NCBI GenBank assembly: GCA_022826705.1
Contig: JAJDUJ010000010.1
Coordinates: 92,348-156,347 of the forward strand
Source of the DNA: Acidimicrobiia bacterium
GTDB taxonomy: Bacteria; Actinomycetota; Acidimicrobiia; Acidimicrobiales; Bin134
DNA: 64,000 nucleotides
Reading direction: 5' to 3'
Positions 34,816 to 44,529 of this stretch are shown in pieces (position 1 is the first letter of the stretch; each line of letters starts with the position of its first letter). The notes under the pieces are model-generated. The model was not told the DNA's origin and ran no database searches. It saw only the letters and a program-made list of their open reading frames with translations. The position numbers and the translations under genes were made by a program.

Positions 34816-36810
34816 CTACAAACGAGACAGAAGCTCGTCTTTGCTGTCGGCGGGGGCCTCGCAGGTGTAGCCATGACAGACGTAGGCCAGACCCTCGGTT
34901 CGGCCCTCCCACAAGGGGGAGGCATAGGGCTCGCCCCAGGCCAGCACGGTGTTGGGCCGGTAGTCATCTCGTACGGCGTCCACCAGATCAGGGCGATCGC
35001 CGCCGATCACCACCTCGGTGAAGCCGGTGGCGTGCATGTCCACCGCTTCCAGCAGGTGGCCGAAGCCGCTGGGGTGGTTGGCGGCCACCTCCCCCAACAG
35101 GGCCAAGATGTCTTGAGCCCGGTCCAGGTAGCGGCTCTGCCCGGTGAGGGTGCCCAGGCGCAGCAGGGCCACCGCCGCGGCGCTGTTGGCCGAGGGGATG
35201 GCGTTGTCGGTGATCTCCTTGGGGCGGCAGATGAGCTCCTCGGCGTCCGACCCAGTGGTGAACACCCCGCCCCGCTCGTGGTCCCAGAACAGTTCCAGCA
35301 ACCCGTCGGCGGCCTGGACGGCCTCTTCGATCCAGCGGGACTGGCCGGAGGCCTCGCCCAGGCGGGTGTAGGCGTCGGCCACCGCGGCGTAGTCGGCGGC
35401 ATAGGCCAGGTGGCGGGCCTGGGCGGGGCGATCTCCGTCGCCGGCCTGCCAGGAGCGCAGCCAGCGGCCGTCAGGACGGCGCAGCCGGTCGAGCAGGAAG
35501 CCGCCGTTCTTGATGGCCGCCTCCATCCACTGCTGGTTGCCGGTGGCCGCGGCGGCCTCGGCCAGCGCGGCCAGCATGAGGCCGTTCCACTCCAGCAGCA
35601 CCTTGTCGTCCAGACCCGGCGGAATGCGCAGGCTGCGGGCCGACAGCAGCCGTTCCCGGCTCAGCTCCACGCCGGCTGGGCGCAGCAGATCGCCCCGCAC
35701 CGGGCGCCACAAGATGTTGTGGCCCTCGAAGTTGCCGGCCTCGGTCACCCCGAACCAGGCCATGAACTCGGCGGCGTCGTCGCCCAACACCGAGGTGATC
35801 TGATCGGGGGTCCACACGTAGTACCGGCCCTCCTCGCCCTCGGAGTCGGCGTCGAGGGCGGAGTAGAAGCCGCCGCTGTCGTGGCGCAAGTCTCGCAGCA
35901 CGAAGCCGATGGTCTCGTTCAGCACCTGGCGGAAGCGGGGGCGGCCGGTCACCTGCCAGGCGTGCAGGTACAGCCGGGCGAACAGGGCGTTGTCGTACAG
36001 CATCTTCTCGAAATGGGGCACGATCCACTGGGCGTCCACCGAGTAGCGGCTGAAGCCGCCGCCCAGGTGGTCGTAGATCCCCCCCGAGGCCATGGCGTCG
36101 AGCGAGTTGATCACCATGTTGAGCACGTCTTGGTCGCCGCTGTGGAGGTAGGAGCGCAATAGCACCTCTTGGCTCATGGTCTGGGGGAACTTGGGGGCCC
36201 CGCCGAAGCCACCCCACGCGGCGTCGTACTGCTGGCGCAGGGCCGCGGTGGCCTGGTTGAGGGCTTCTGAGCCGGTTCCGGGGGCGGCCCGCTGGGGATC
36301 GGGCTGGATCAGCGCGGTGCGATTGAGCGACTGGGTTAGCTGGTCGGCCTGGTCGTCTACATCTTGGCGGCGGTTGTCCCACACGTCTTGGATCCGGTGC
36401 ATGATCTCGGTGAACGACGGCATCTGGCCCCGGCTCACCCTGGGGTAGTAGGTGCCGCCGTGGAACGGGCGGCCGTCGGGGGTCATGAACACGGTCATAG
36501 GCCAGCCGCCCCGACCGGTGAGGGCTTGGACGGCCTCCATGTAGATGGTGTCCACGTCGGGGCGCTCTTCCCGGTCCACCTTGACGTTCACGAACAGCTC
36601 GTTCATGACCTTGGCGGTCTCGGGGTCCTCGAACGACTCGTGGGCCATGACATGGCACCAGTGGCAGGCCGAATAGCCCACCGACAACAAGATGGGCTTG
36701 TCGGAGGTCCGAGCGGCGGCGAAGGCCTCCTCGCCCCACGGGTACCAGTCCACTGGGTTGTCGGCGTGCTGGCGGAGGTAGGGGCTGGTCTCAGCGCCCA
36801 GGCGGTTCAT
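34816..36810 (-). CDS. DUF255/YyaL-type thioredoxin-domain protein
   Basis: 664 residues. The N-terminal thioredoxin-like domain (DUF255) starts [29 protein letters not shown] and has a CxxC redox motif at 49-52 (CHWC). It is followed by an (alpha/alpha)6-type glycosidase-like region. This matches the YyaL/SPATA20 family, widespread but without an established biochemical role. It is cytoplasmic, with no signal peptide. The -10 candidate TAGTGT (36823-36818) ends 7 nt before the ATG, so the gene is probably leaderless. menA diverges from the same short interval. Confidence 0.9.
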   Translation of the reverse strand: MNRLGAETSPYLRQHADNPVDWYPWGEEAFAAARTSDKPILLSVGYSACHWCHVMAHESFEDPETAKVMNELFVNVKVDREERPDVDTIYMEAVQALTGRGGWPMTVFMTPDGRPFHGGTYYPRVSRGQMPSFTEIMHRIQDVWDNRRQDVDDQADQLTQSLNRTALIQPDPQRAAPGTGSEALNQATAALRQQYDAAWGGFGGAPKFPQTMSQEVLLRSYLHSGDQDVLNMVINSLDAMASGGIYDHLGGGFSRYSVDAQWIVPHFEKMLYDNALFARLYLHAWQVTGRPRFRQVLNETIGFVLRDLRHDSGGFYSALDADSEGEEGRYYVWTPDQITSVLGDDAAEFMAWFGVTEAGNFEGHNILWRPVRGDLLRPAGVELSRERLLSARSLRIPPGLDDKVLLEWNGLMLAALAEAAAATGNQQWMEAAIKNGGFLLDRLRRPDGRWLRSWQAGDGDRPAQARHLAYAADYAAVADAYTRLGEASGQSRWIEEAVQAADGLLELFWDHERGGVFTTGSDAEELICRPKEITDNAIPSANSAAAVALLRLGTLTGQSRYLDRAQDILALLGEVAANHPSGFGHLLEAVDMHATGFTEVVIGGDRPDLVDAVRDDYRPNTVLAWGEPYASPLWEGRTEGLAYVCHGYTCEAPADSKDELLSRL

Positions 36811-36817
36811 GGCTCCG

Positions 36818-36823
36818 ACACTA
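36818..36823 (-). promoter_or_regulatory. Candidate leaderless -10 element for the DUF255 gene
   Basis: Minus-strand TAGTGT ends 7 nt before the ATG at 36810, identical in sequence to the box of the Rrf2 gene. No Shine-Dalgarno sequence follows. Confidence 0.45.
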
Positions 36824-36865
36824 ACGAACTCCGGCGATGGGCAAGACTTGTGGAGTGATGCTTCG

Positions 36866-37714
36866 ATGAGGCTCTGGATTCAGGGGGCTCGGCCCCGGAC
36901 GCTTCCCGCCGCGGTGGTGCCGGTGGCGGTGGGCACCGCGGCGGTCGCTCCCGATGTGGTGTGGTGGCGGGCCGCGGTGGCACTGGTGGTGGCGGTGGCC
37001 CTCCAAGTGGGGGTGAACTACGCCAACGACTACTCCGACGGGATTCGGGGCACCGATGCCAGCCGAGTGGGCCCGGCCCGGCTGGTGGGCGGCGGTATGG
37101 TGGCTCCGGCTGCGGTGCGCTGGGCCGCGTTCGGTGCTTTTGCAGTGGCGGCGGCGGCCGGGTTGGTTTTGGCCATTGCGGTTGCGCCGTGGCTGATCGC
37201 GGTGGGTCTGGCCTGCATCATTGCCGCTTGGTTCTACACCGGAGGAGAGCGGCCATACGGCTATGCCGGTTTGGGAGAGGTGGCGGTGTTCGTGTTCTTC
37301 GGCCTGGTGGCCACCGCGGGCACGGCCTTTGTGCAGACCGAGGAAATCACCGCGCTGGCCGTTGTGGCCGCGGTGCCGGTGGGCCTTTTGGCCTCGGCGC
37401 TGTTGGTGGCCAACAACCTGCGTGATATCGCCCAAGACCGGGCTGCGGGCAAGATGACCCTGGCCGTGCGCCTGGGCAACCGGCGGGCTGCCTGGCTCTA
37501 CGTTGCCCTGGTGGTGGCGGCGCTGGCGGTGGGTCTCACTATGTCGGTGACTGTTCCGTGGGCGCCGCTGACGCTGGCTTCGATGGCGCTGGCTGTTCCC
37601 GCTCTGTGGATGGCACTGTCTTCGTTGCCCAAAGCCCCCCTGCTCAACCAGACCGCCCGCCTGCACCTGCTGTTCGGCGCGCTGTTGACGATTGCCTTGG
37701 CCGTTTCGGCCTAG
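36866..37714 (+). CDS. menA: MenA, 1,4-dihydroxy-2-naphthoate polyprenyltransferase
   Basis: 282-residue UbiA-superfamily membrane prenyltransferase with about eight or nine hydrophobic helices. It attaches the polyprenyl chain in menaquinone synthesis. The two Asp-rich motifs are [14 protein letters not shown] and [14 protein letters not shown], and [11 protein letters not shown] at the N-terminus is typical of MenA. ATG at 36866 with GGAG about 10 nt upstream; an in-frame ATG at 36809 would add 19 unrelated residues. Convergent with the acyl-CoA synthetase gene 11 bp away; menG is nearby. Confidence 0.93.
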   Translation: MRLWIQGARPRTLPAAVVPVAVGTAAVAPDVVWWRAAVALVVAVALQVGVNYANDYSDGIRGTDASRVGPARLVGGGMVAPAAVRWAAFGAFAVAAAAGLVLAIAVAPWLIAVGLACIIAAWFYTGGERPYGYAGLGEVAVFVFFGLVATAGTAFVQTEEITALAVVAAVPVGLLASALLVANNLRDIAQDRAAGKMTLAVRLGNRRAAWLYVALVVAALAVGLTMSVTVPWAPLTLASMALAVPALWMALSSLPKAPLLNQTARLHLLFGALLTIALAVSA

Positions 37715-37725
37715 TTCTCAGCGGC

Positions 37726-39273
37726 CTAGCTCTTCCAGTAGGGGGCCCGCAGGGCCTGCTTGTTGATCTTGCCCATGGCGGAGCGGCCTAGATGCTCCTC
37801 GCTGATGAAGTCGACCGTGCGGGGGCACTTGTAGTGGGCGATGCGGTCGCGGCAAAAGGCGATGATCTCCGCTTCGGTGGGGGGCCGGCCGGGGTCGGTG
37901 GGCACCACTAGGGCCTTGAGCTGCTCGCCCATCTCCTCGTCGGGCACGCCGATGCAGGCTGTGTCGGCCACGCCGGGGTGCTCCACCAGCACCTGCTCGG
38001 TTTCGGCGGGGTAGATGTTCACCCCGCCCGACACCACCATGTCGGAGAACCGGTCGGTGAGGTATAGGAACCCCTCGTCGTCCACATAGCCGATCTCGCC
38101 CAGGGTGAACACTCCCGGTCGCAGGTGGGCGGCCGCCGTCTTCTCGGGGGCGTTGCGATAGCTGATGCCCCGCCCGCTGGTGTCGATGAAATACACCCGC
38201 CCCTCTTGTCCTTGCGGCAGCTCGTTGCCGTGGTCGTCCACGATGAGCACTTCGAAGGGAGGCACCGGCTGCCCCACCGAGCCGGGGTGGGCCAGCCAGT
38301 CTTCGGAGTTGATGTGGCACGATCCGCCCACCTCGGTAGAGCCGTAGCCCTCGGAGATGATGGGCCCGAGCCAATCGATGACGGCTCGTTTCACCGATAC
38401 CGGGCAGGGCGCGCCGCTGTGGGTTATCGACACCAGGCTGTCGGTGCTGTACTTCTCCTTCACCTCCGCAGGCAGGGCCAGCAGCCGGCTGAAGTGGGTG
38501 GGCACCATGAACACTGCGTTCACCTGGTAGCGCTCGATGGCGGCCAGGGTGGCCTCGGCGTCGAAGCGGCCCATCACCACCACTGGGGCGCCGCCCATGA
38601 GGTTGCGGGTGGCCGAGAATGGCCCGGCGTGGTACATCGGCCCCACCACCAGGTGGGTGCCGAGGGCCGCGTTGGGGGTGTCGCAGGTGGCGAAGTACTC
38701 GGCCACTGTCTCCCCGCCCCGGAACAGAGCGGGGGGCGCGTCCACCCCTTTGGGCCGACCGGTGGTGCCCGAGGTGTAGAACAGGTGGGGGACCGGTGGG
38801 GTGTCGGTGGGCGGGGGCTCGGCGGAGGCCAGGGCCAGGCCCTGTTCCCAGGAGGACACCTCGGGGTGGTCGGAGCAGCGCCATCCCATCACCGCAATGG
38901 GCGGGCTGCCGGTTGATTTCGACACCGCTTCGGCGGCCAGCAGGCCCCGCTCTGCCGTCTCGGGTCCCACCAGCAGCAGGGCTGAGGCGGAGTCCTCCAC
39001 TATGTAGGCCAGCTCGTCGGGGGTGAGGTGGAAGTTCACCGGCACCGCCGAGACTCCGGCCAAGGCGGCGGCCACGTAGGCGATCACCGTTTCGGCAGAG
39101 TTCTCGGCGAACACCGCCAGCCGCCGCTCCGGCCCCAAATCCAGCGAGTGCAGCAAGTTGGCGGCCCGGTTCATCACCAAGTCGAGCTCGGCCCAGCTCA
39201 GAGTGGTCTGCTGGTCGGTCAGCGCCATCTGTTCAGGGTCGTCAGCGGGTATGTGCTGGGCCAGCAGGGACAT
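37726..39273 (-). CDS. AMP-dependent acyl-CoA synthetase (possible MenE)
   Basis: 515-residue adenylate-forming enzyme. The P-loop is FYTSGTTGRPKGVD, with ISEGYGSTEVGG (A5 motif), the YRNAPEKTA and LGEIGYVDDEGFLYLTDRFSDM region (A7/A8) and the C-terminal catalytic lysine in GKINKQALR. It activates a carboxylate as acyl-AMP and then acyl-CoA. Its position between menA and menG suggests O-succinylbenzoate-CoA ligase (MenE), but its length and sequence also fit a fatty-acid or aromatic acyl-CoA ligase, so no symbol is given. Confidence 0.85.
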   Translation of the reverse strand: MSLLAQHIPADDPEQMALTDQQTTLSWAELDLVMNRAANLLHSLDLGPERRLAVFAENSAETVIAYVAAALAGVSAVPVNFHLTPDELAYIVEDSASALLLVGPETAERGLLAAEAVSKSTGSPPIAVMGWRCSDHPEVSSWEQGLALASAEPPPTDTPPVPHLFYTSGTTGRPKGVDAPPALFRGGETVAEYFATCDTPNAALGTHLVVGPMYHAGPFSATRNLMGGAPVVVMGRFDAEATLAAIERYQVNAVFMVPTHFSRLLALPAEVKEKYSTDSLVSITHSGAPCPVSVKRAVIDWLGPIISEGYGSTEVGGSCHINSEDWLAHPGSVGQPVPPFEVLIVDDHGNELPQGQEGRVYFIDTSGRGISYRNAPEKTAAAHLRPGVFTLGEIGYVDDEGFLYLTDRFSDMVVSGGVNIYPAETEQVLVEHPGVADTACIGVPDEEMGEQLKALVVPTDPGRPPTEAEIIAFCRDRIAHYKCPRTVDFISEEHLGRSAMGKINKQALRAPYWKS

Positions 39274-39286
39274 GGGAGGTGTGGGG

Positions 39287-40003
39287 CTAGCGCCCTCGGG
39301 TGGCGGTGACTAGCTGGGCAATGCCGCCGGAGAGCGGCGTATGGGAAACCGCCTCGAAACCGTGCTGGGCCAGGAGGTCGAGCATCTCCTCGGTGGGGGG
39401 CATGTAGGCCACCGATTTGGGGAGGTACTCATAGGCGGTTCGATCCGACAGCAGGCCGCCGATCAAGGGGATCACCTTGCCGAAGTACACGCTATGGCCG
39501 AGTCGCATGATCGGGTTCGGCGGCTCGGCCACCTCCAGCAGCGAGACCCGCCCCCCCGGACGCACCACCCGAGCCAGCTCGGCGAACAAACCTTCTAGGT
39601 CCACCACGTTGCGCAGGGCGAACCCGCAGGTGATGCCATCGGTGCTTTCCGGTGGAACGGGAAGGCGCAGGGCGTCGCCCAGCACCATCGGGGCTCGCAG
39701 TTTGCCCGAGTCCCGGTATTTCTGGGCCGCCCGGAGCATGCCCGCCGACATGTCGAATCCCACTGGCCGGAATCCGGCTGCTTCCAAGACCCGGCACAGG
39801 TCTCCGGTGCCGCAGGCCAGGTCGTACACCCGAGACCCAGACGGCAGGCGCAGCTCTCGCACCGACCGCCGCCGCCACCGACAGTCCATGCCGAAGGTCA
39901 GCAGGCGGTTGAGCAAGTCGTAGCGGGGGGCGATGGCGTCGAACATCGACCGCACCGCGGCCACTTTGTCCTGACCCTGGGGGAGCGAGGGATCAGTGCT
40001 CAT
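39287..40003 (-). CDS. menG: MenG/UbiE, demethylmenaquinone methyltransferase
   Basis: 238-residue SAM-dependent methyltransferase for the last step of menaquinone synthesis. It has FDAIAPRYDLLNRLLTFGMDCRWRR (UbiE signature 1), the SAM motif VYDLACGTGDLC and FALRNVVDLEGLFAELARVVRPGGRVSLLEVAEP (signature 2 region). The ATG overlaps the mshD stop (ATGA), so the two are co-expressed. menA lies 2 kb away on the other strand. Confidence 0.93.
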   Translation of the reverse strand: MSTDPSLPQGQDKVAAVRSMFDAIAPRYDLLNRLLTFGMDCRWRRRSVRELRLPSGSRVYDLACGTGDLCRVLEAAGFRPVGFDMSAGMLRAAQKYRDSGKLRAPMVLGDALRLPVPPESTDGITCGFALRNVVDLEGLFAELARVVRPGGRVSLLEVAEPPNPIMRLGHSVYFGKVIPLIGGLLSDRTAYEYLPKSVAYMPPTEEMLDLLAQHGFEAVSHTPLSGGIAQLVTATRGR

Positions 40004-40698
40004 GGGGCGGTGAGCCGGTAGGCCCGATTGGTGGAGTGGTGGTCGAACCCCAGGCTGCGATATGTGGCCACCGCGGGGTCGTTGTCCGACTCCACATAGA
40101 GGAACCCCACCGTGAGGCCCTGGTCGGCCAGGTAGTCGAGTCCGGCCAGGGTCATGGGTTTGCCCAGTCCTTGGCCGTGGAAATCGGGATCCACCGCGAT
40201 GGCGTAGATCTCGCCCCCTGGCGGGGTCTCATGGGGGTGGACTTTGGTCCAGCAGAAGCCGGCCAGGCGGCCATCGCGCTCGTGGAGCCGAAACCCCTCG
40301 GCGTCGAACCACTCCTCCGCCATGCGCTGGGCCAAGTCGTCGGGAGTCAAACCCCCTTGTTCGGGGTGCCAATGGAAGGCCCGATTGTTCACCCGCAGGA
40401 AATCCTGGTCGTCGGCGCCGGGGGCGAAGGCCCGAGTGGCGATGGAGGAGCGGTCAGCCGGAAGGGGGCGCTGCATCCGCCAGAGATCCCGATAGGGGGC
40501 AAAGCCCAGATCAGCGGCGAATTGATCGTCGGTATCGCTGGCTCGCTCAATCCACAGCTGCACCGATTTCCCGGCCTCGGCTTGGCCGAGGACTGCCTTG
40601 ATCTGGCTGGCTGTGTCGTCGTTTCGGGGCTGGTCGGGGCCTGCGGTGATCGACCACGCGAACTCTCCCTGGTCGGGGCGGACAACTGTGAGCGTCAC
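40000..40698 (-). CDS. mshD: Mycothiol synthase MshD (GNAT acetyltransferase)
   Basis: 232 residues. Acetylates Cys-GlcN-Ins to mycothiol, the actinobacterial low-molecular-weight thiol. The C-terminal GNAT domain is well conserved (IAVDPDFHGQGLGKPMTLAGLDYLADQGL, LYVESDNDPAVATYRSLGFD). MshD has two GNAT domains and is usually about 300 residues, so the N-terminal domain is short and degenerate here. GTG at 40698 is chosen because TACCGT ends 7 nt before it; an in-frame GTG at 40707 overlaps that box. Divergent from nth and coupled to menG. Confidence 0.85.
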   Translation of the reverse strand: MTLTVVRPDQGEFAWSITAGPDQPRNDDTASQIKAVLGQAEAGKSVQLWIERASDTDDQFAADLGFAPYRDLWRMQRPLPADRSSIATRAFAPGADDQDFLRVNNRAFHWHPEQGGLTPDDLAQRMAEEWFDAEGFRLHERDGRLAGFCWTKVHPHETPPGGEIYAIAVDPDFHGQGLGKPMTLAGLDYLADQGLTVGFLYVESDNDPAVATYRSLGFDHHSTNRAYRLTAP

Positions 40699-40705
40699 GG
40701 GGACC

Positions 40706-40746
40706 ACGGTAGCGGCCCCAACTTCTCACGCCGGGGTCGCTACCAT
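40706..40746. promoter_or_regulatory. Divergent leaderless promoters of mshD and nth
   Basis: Minus-strand TACCGT (40711-40706) ends 7 nt before the mshD GTG at 40698. Plus-strand TACCAT (40741-40746) ends 7 nt before the nth ATG at 40754. The boxes are about 30 bp apart and neither gene has a Shine-Dalgarno sequence. Confidence 0.45.
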
Positions 40747-40753
40747 CCCGTCG

Positions 40754-41395
40754 ATGGCGAAGCCGCGCACACCCAAGGGCCGGGCCAGGCGCACACACGA
40801 GCTGCTGGCCGAGGAATACCCCGAGGCGGTGTGCGAGTTGGACCACGAGAACCCGTTCCAGCTTCTGGTGGCCACCATCTTGTCGGCCCAGTGCACCGAC
40901 AAGCGGGTGAACATGGTCACCCCCGACCTCTTCGCCGCCTATCCCACCCCTGAAGACTTGGCCGAAGCGCCCTTGGCCCATGTGGAGGAGCTAGTTCGGT
41001 CTACCGGGTTCTTCGCCACCAAGGCCCGCAATCTGGTGGGCATGGCCCAAGACCTGGTTGAGCACTTCGACAGCGAGGTGCCGGGCAAGATGTCCGATCT
41101 GGTGAGCCTGCCTGGGGTGGGCCGCAAGACGGCCAACGTGATTCGCAGCGTGGCCCTGGGTCTGCCCGGCCTGCCGGTGGACACCCACGTGGGCCGCATC
41201 ACCGGATTGCTGGGCATCACCGAGCACAAGGATCCGGTGAAGATCGAGATGGAGCTGAACCCCATGGTGCCCGCTGCCGAGCGGGGCGAGTTCTCCCTGC
41301 GGCTCATCCTCCACGGCCGCCGAGTGTGCATCGCCCGCCGCCCCCGCTGCCACGAGTGCGTGCTGGCCTCCTTCTGCCCTTCCGCTGGGGACTGA
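40754..41395 (+). CDS. nth: Endonuclease III (Nth)
   Basis: 213-residue base-excision-repair glycosylase/AP lyase that removes oxidised pyrimidines. The helix-hairpin-helix SLPGVGRKTANV contains the catalytic lysine (K125), and the catalytic aspartate is D143 in VDTHVGR. The [4Fe-4S] cysteines have the canonical C-x6-C-x2-C-x5-C spacing (CIARRPRCHECVLASFC). The frame is open further upstream, but residues before M at 40754 lie in the promoter region and have no family counterpart. It ends 6 bp before the convergent RCC1-repeat gene. Confidence 0.95.
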   Translation: MAKPRTPKGRARRTHELLAEEYPEAVCELDHENPFQLLVATILSAQCTDKRVNMVTPDLFAAYPTPEDLAEAPLAHVEELVRSTGFFATKARNLVGMAQDLVEHFDSEVPGKMSDLVSLPGVGRKTANVIRSVALGLPGLPVDTHVGRITGLLGITEHKDPVKIEMELNPMVPAAERGEFSLRLILHGRRVCIARRPRCHECVLASFCPSAGD

Positions 41396-41401
41396 GCCGG
41401 C

Positions 41402-43348
41402 TCAGTCGTCGACTTCTTCGGCCTCCTCGACCTCTTCGGGCGACGACTCCGACAGAATCGCCAGGCTGCCCCAGCACACAACCGTCTCGTCGGGGCGCAC
41501 TCCGCAGGAGTGCCACATCCCGGAAGAGATATTGGTGAATCGGCCCTCCGGGGCGTCGGTCTGGCCGTTGCTGTTGTCGCCCCAGCACGCAATTGACCCG
41601 TCAGGCCGCAGACCGCAAGTGTGCGAGCTGCCCGCGGTGATGGCGGTGAACCGGCCGGTGGGGGCGTCGGCCTGGCCGTTGCTGTTGTCGCCCCAGCACA
41701 CCGCGTTGTCGTCGGTTGTGAGGCCGCAGGTGTGGGCGCGCCCCGCGGAGACGGCGGAGAAGTCGTCTGTGGGGGCGTTGGTTTGGCCGTTGCTGTTGTC
41801 GCCCCAACACAAAATGGCGCCATCGGTTCGCACCCCACAAGAGTGGGCGAATCCAGCCGACACAGAGCTGTAGCGATATCGCGGAGCCTCGGTTGCTCCA
41901 TTGGCAGTGTGGCCCCAGCAGGTGATGGACCGGCTGATGCGCAATGCGCATGCGTGTCCTCCTCCCGCGGTGATGGCTCTGAAGAACCCATCGGGAGGGT
42001 CTGTCTGTCCCGCGGGGTTTAGGCCCCAGCATTGGATGGAGGTGTTGGTTTGCAACCCGCACGAATACCACGGACCGGCGGCAACCTCCGTGTATTGGCC
42101 CTCTGGGGCGCTGTTCTGCTGGGAACTGCTGCCGCCCCAGCACTCGATGGTGTGGTTGACCCGCAGTGCGCAGGAGCGCAGGTAGCCCCCGGAGATTTGG
42201 GCGAACTGGCCGGTGGGGGCGTTGGTTTGGCCGAAGCTGTCGTCGCCCCAGCACTCGATGGTTTTGTCGTTTCGCAGACCGCACGAGTAGTCGTTGCCCG
42301 CGGCGGTGGCAATGAACTGGCCGGTGGGTGCATCGCTTCGGCCCCTCGAGTCCCATCCCCAGCATTCGATGGTGCTGTCGGCCCGCAATCCGCACGAGTG
42401 CGACCCCCCGGCATCGATCGCGCTGAAGCTGCCGGTGGGCGCATCGGTTTCTCCATTGCCGTTCCAGCCCCAGCATGCGATGGTGTGGTCGGTTCGCAGC
42501 GCGCAGGCATGCAAGCCGCCGGCGGAGATTTCTGTGAACTGGCCCTCGGGGGCGTCGGCCTGGCCGCTGCTGTTGTCGCCCCAGCATTCGATCGTGCTGT
42601 CGGCCCGCAGGCCGCAGGAGAACAACCTTTCGGCGGTCACCGCGGTGAACTGGCCTTCTGGGGCGTCGGTCTGGCCGTGGCTGTTCGACCCCCAACAGGA
42701 GAGGGCCTTGTCGGTGCGCACTGCGCAGGTGTGGGTGTCGCCCACAGCGGTATCTGTGTATTGGCCGTCGGGGGTGTCGAGTTGCCCGTCGCCGTTGGAT
42801 CCCCAGCAAACGATGGCTTTGTCGACGCGAACCGCGCATGAATGATCTCGGCCTGCTGCGACATCGGTGTAGATCGGAACCGGAATAGCCGCTGCGGCTC
42901 GGATGGTCTCGATGGCCTGGTTGTCGAGGACGAGGCGGCAGCCGGCGGCCTCGCTCCATTTCCACTGCACTGAAGCGAGGACTTTGGTGCCGTCAGCGGT
43001 CTTGGCCACGGGTATGGGCCCGCGCCGGTCTTCGCACTCGGGGTCGGCTGCTTCGTCGCGAGGTGAGGTGAGATCGGAGGCGTAGGCCCGCAGAACGTGA
43101 ACCGCGTGGTCATCGAGCACGAGATAGCAGCCGATGGAGTCGTTCCACCCCCACTCGACCTGGGCGAGCACTTCAGAGTCGTCGGCGGTCTTGACCACCG
43201 GGATGGGCTCCTGGCCGAACTGATGGTGGTCGAAGCAGCGGTCGGCCACTGTTTCCGCCACTGCTGGGCCGGTGGCGACGAACGCCAGGCCTGCTGCGGT
43301 GGCCGCCACCACCGAGACAACCGCTACGAGCCGTCGAATTGAATTCAC
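41402..43348 (-). CDS. Secreted RCC1-repeat protein
   Basis: 648 residues from GTG. A signal peptide (1 to about 31, cleavage near AVA-ET) is followed by two about 43-residue related modules (about 48-90 and 111-153; IPVxKTAD...VLAxVxWxW...GCxLVLDxxAI). Thirteen tandem 37-residue RCC1-like repeats follow (about 160-641), each with two cysteines, in CxxR and CWG, and then an acidic tail. RCC1 repeats fold as beta-propeller blades. Bacterial secreted versions have no established function. The paired cysteines suggest disulfides stabilising an extracellular fold. Confidence 0.9.
   Translation of the reverse strand: MNSIRRLVAVVSVVAATAAGLAFVATGPAVAETVADRCFDHHQFGQEPIPVVKTADDSEVLAQVEWGWNDSIGCYLVLDDHAVHVLRAYASDLTSPRDEAADPECEDRRGPIPVAKTADGTKVLASVQWKWSEAAGCRLVLDNQAIETIRAAAAIPVPIYTDVAAGRDHSCAVRVDKAIVCWGSNGDGQLDTPDGQYTDTAVGDTHTCAVRTDKALSCWGSNSHGQTDAPEGQFTAVTAERLFSCGLRADSTIECWGDNSSGQADAPEGQFTEISAGGLHACALRTDHTIACWGWNGNGETDAPTGSFSAIDAGGSHSCGLRADSTIECWGWDSRGRSDAPTGQFIATAAGNDYSCGLRNDKTIECWGDDSFGQTNAPTGQFAQISGGYLRSCALRVNHTIECWGGSSSQQNSAPEGQYTEVAAGPWYSCGLQTNTSIQCWGLNPAGQTDPPDGFFRAITAGGGHACALRISRSITCWGHTANGATEAPRYRYSSVSAGFAHSCGVRTDGAILCWGDNSNGQTNAPTDDFSAVSAGRAHTCGLTTDDNAVCWGDNSNGQADAPTGRFTAITAGSSHTCGLRPDGSIACWGDNSNGQTDAPEGRFTNISSGMWHSCGVRPDETVVCWGSLAILSESSPEEVEEAEEVDD
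41425..42871 (-). repeat. Thirteen tandem 111-bp RCC1 repeats
   Basis: In-frame 111-bp units encoding 37 residues each, with a core of CxLRxDxxIxCWGxNxxGQxDAPxGxF. Two neighbouring units in the C-terminal third (repeats 10-12) are nearly identical over CWGDNSNGQ, which suggests recent unit duplication. Confidence 0.9.
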
Positions 43349-43475
43349 TGCCTGTCGGCTCTTCGATCCAAGACGGCCATGTTAGGCAGCCGCCTTGCAG
43401 ACCTGTGTTGTTGGTGGCGGCTTGATTAGTCTGTCTTGGCGCATTGGAAGGCCAACTAGACGGGAGGACGGCGGC

Positions 43476-44510
43476 ATGAAAGCGGCACGATTGGTAGAGG
43501 GCAGCCTTCAGATTCTGGACGTACCGGCGCCTGAACCGGGGTTCGAGGAAGCGCTGATCCGCATCAGCTCATCGGGGGTGTGCCACTCCGACCTCCACTT
43601 GGCCCGGGGCGACTGGATGGGGGTATCCGGCATCGAGGTGCTCGGCCATGAGGCCATCGGCGTGGTGGAGGCGCTGGGGCCGGGCGCGGAGCGCTACAGC
43701 CAGGTGGGCGACCGGGTGATCCTCGGGCTGGGGGGAACCGGCGGTGGCTACTGGTGCGGTGCCTGCGAGTTCTGCTTGCAGGGAGAGCCCCGTCACTGCG
43801 CGCAGACCCAGGGGATCATGGGCACTTTCGCCGAGCAGTTCTGCGTTTGGGCCAAGTCTTTGGTGGTGTTGCCCGATTCGGTGGGCGACGAGGAGGCCGC
43901 GTTGGCCTGCGGGGGGCTCACCGCTTACGGAGCGGTGAAGAAGCTGTTCCGCAACCAGGTGCCACCCGGGCGCTGGGTGGCCATCATCGGCGCGGCCGGC
44001 GGGCTGGGCCACTACGCGGTGCAGATCGCCAAGGCGCTGGGCTACAAGGTGGTGGGCGTCGACATCGGCGCCGACCGGCTGGGGTTCGTGGAGTCGCTCG
44101 GGGCCGACGTGGTGGTGAGCGCCGACGACGCTCTAGAGGCAGTGCCACAGAAGATCGGACGCGGCGGGGTGGACGCCAGCATTGTGTTCTCCGCGGCGAT
44201 GGCCGGCTTCACCCTCGGGTTCCGTCTGCTGCGGCCCAAAGGGCTGTTTGTGGCTGTGGGGCTGCCTCCCACCAGCGAGGGCAACATCGAGCTGAACCCG
44301 TTCGAGTTCTTCATGAGGGATGCCACCCTCATCTACTCCGCGGTCGGCACTGTGCAAGATATGCGCGAGTTGGTGGACATGGCCGCCGCCGGGCAGGTCA
44401 AGACCCATGTGGGGCGCACCGGCGCCCTGTCGGAGCTCGACGACATCTTCGAGGAGCTCCAGTCGGGCAAGTATGTCGGCCGGGCAGTGATCGACGACCT
44501 GGCCAACTAG
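43476..44510 (+). CDS. Zinc-dependent alcohol dehydrogenase (ADH-type)
   Basis: 344-residue medium-chain dehydrogenase of the AdhA type. The catalytic zinc site is CHSDLHLARGDW and GHEAIGVVEALG. A cysteine-rich structural-zinc region, CGACEFCLQGEPRHC, is present. The cofactor motif is AAGGLGHYAVQIAKALGYKVVGVDIG. Probably an NAD(H)-dependent alcohol or aldehyde interconverting enzyme. The ATG at 43476 has GGGAGG 9-10 nt upstream; an earlier in-frame ATG at 43395 adds 27 non-family residues. Convergent with the LLM-oxidoreductase gene. Confidence 0.92.
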   Translation: MKAARLVEGSLQILDVPAPEPGFEEALIRISSSGVCHSDLHLARGDWMGVSGIEVLGHEAIGVVEALGPGAERYSQVGDRVILGLGGTGGGYWCGACEFCLQGEPRHCAQTQGIMGTFAEQFCVWAKSLVVLPDSVGDEEAALACGGLTAYGAVKKLFRNQVPPGRWVAIIGAAGGLGHYAVQIAKALGYKVVGVDIGADRLGFVESLGADVVVSADDALEAVPQKIGRGGVDASIVFSAAMAGFTLGFRLLRPKGLFVAVGLPPTSEGNIELNPFEFFMRDATLIYSAVGTVQDMRELVDMAAAGQVKTHVGRTGALSELDDIFEELQSGKYVGRAVIDDLAN

Positions 44511-44529
44511 CGCCGTTTTGTCGGCGGGG

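Noticed and set aside
41425..42871. CRISPR-like periodic repeats
   Set aside because: The 111-bp units are in frame and encode RCC1 repeats; there are no unique spacers.
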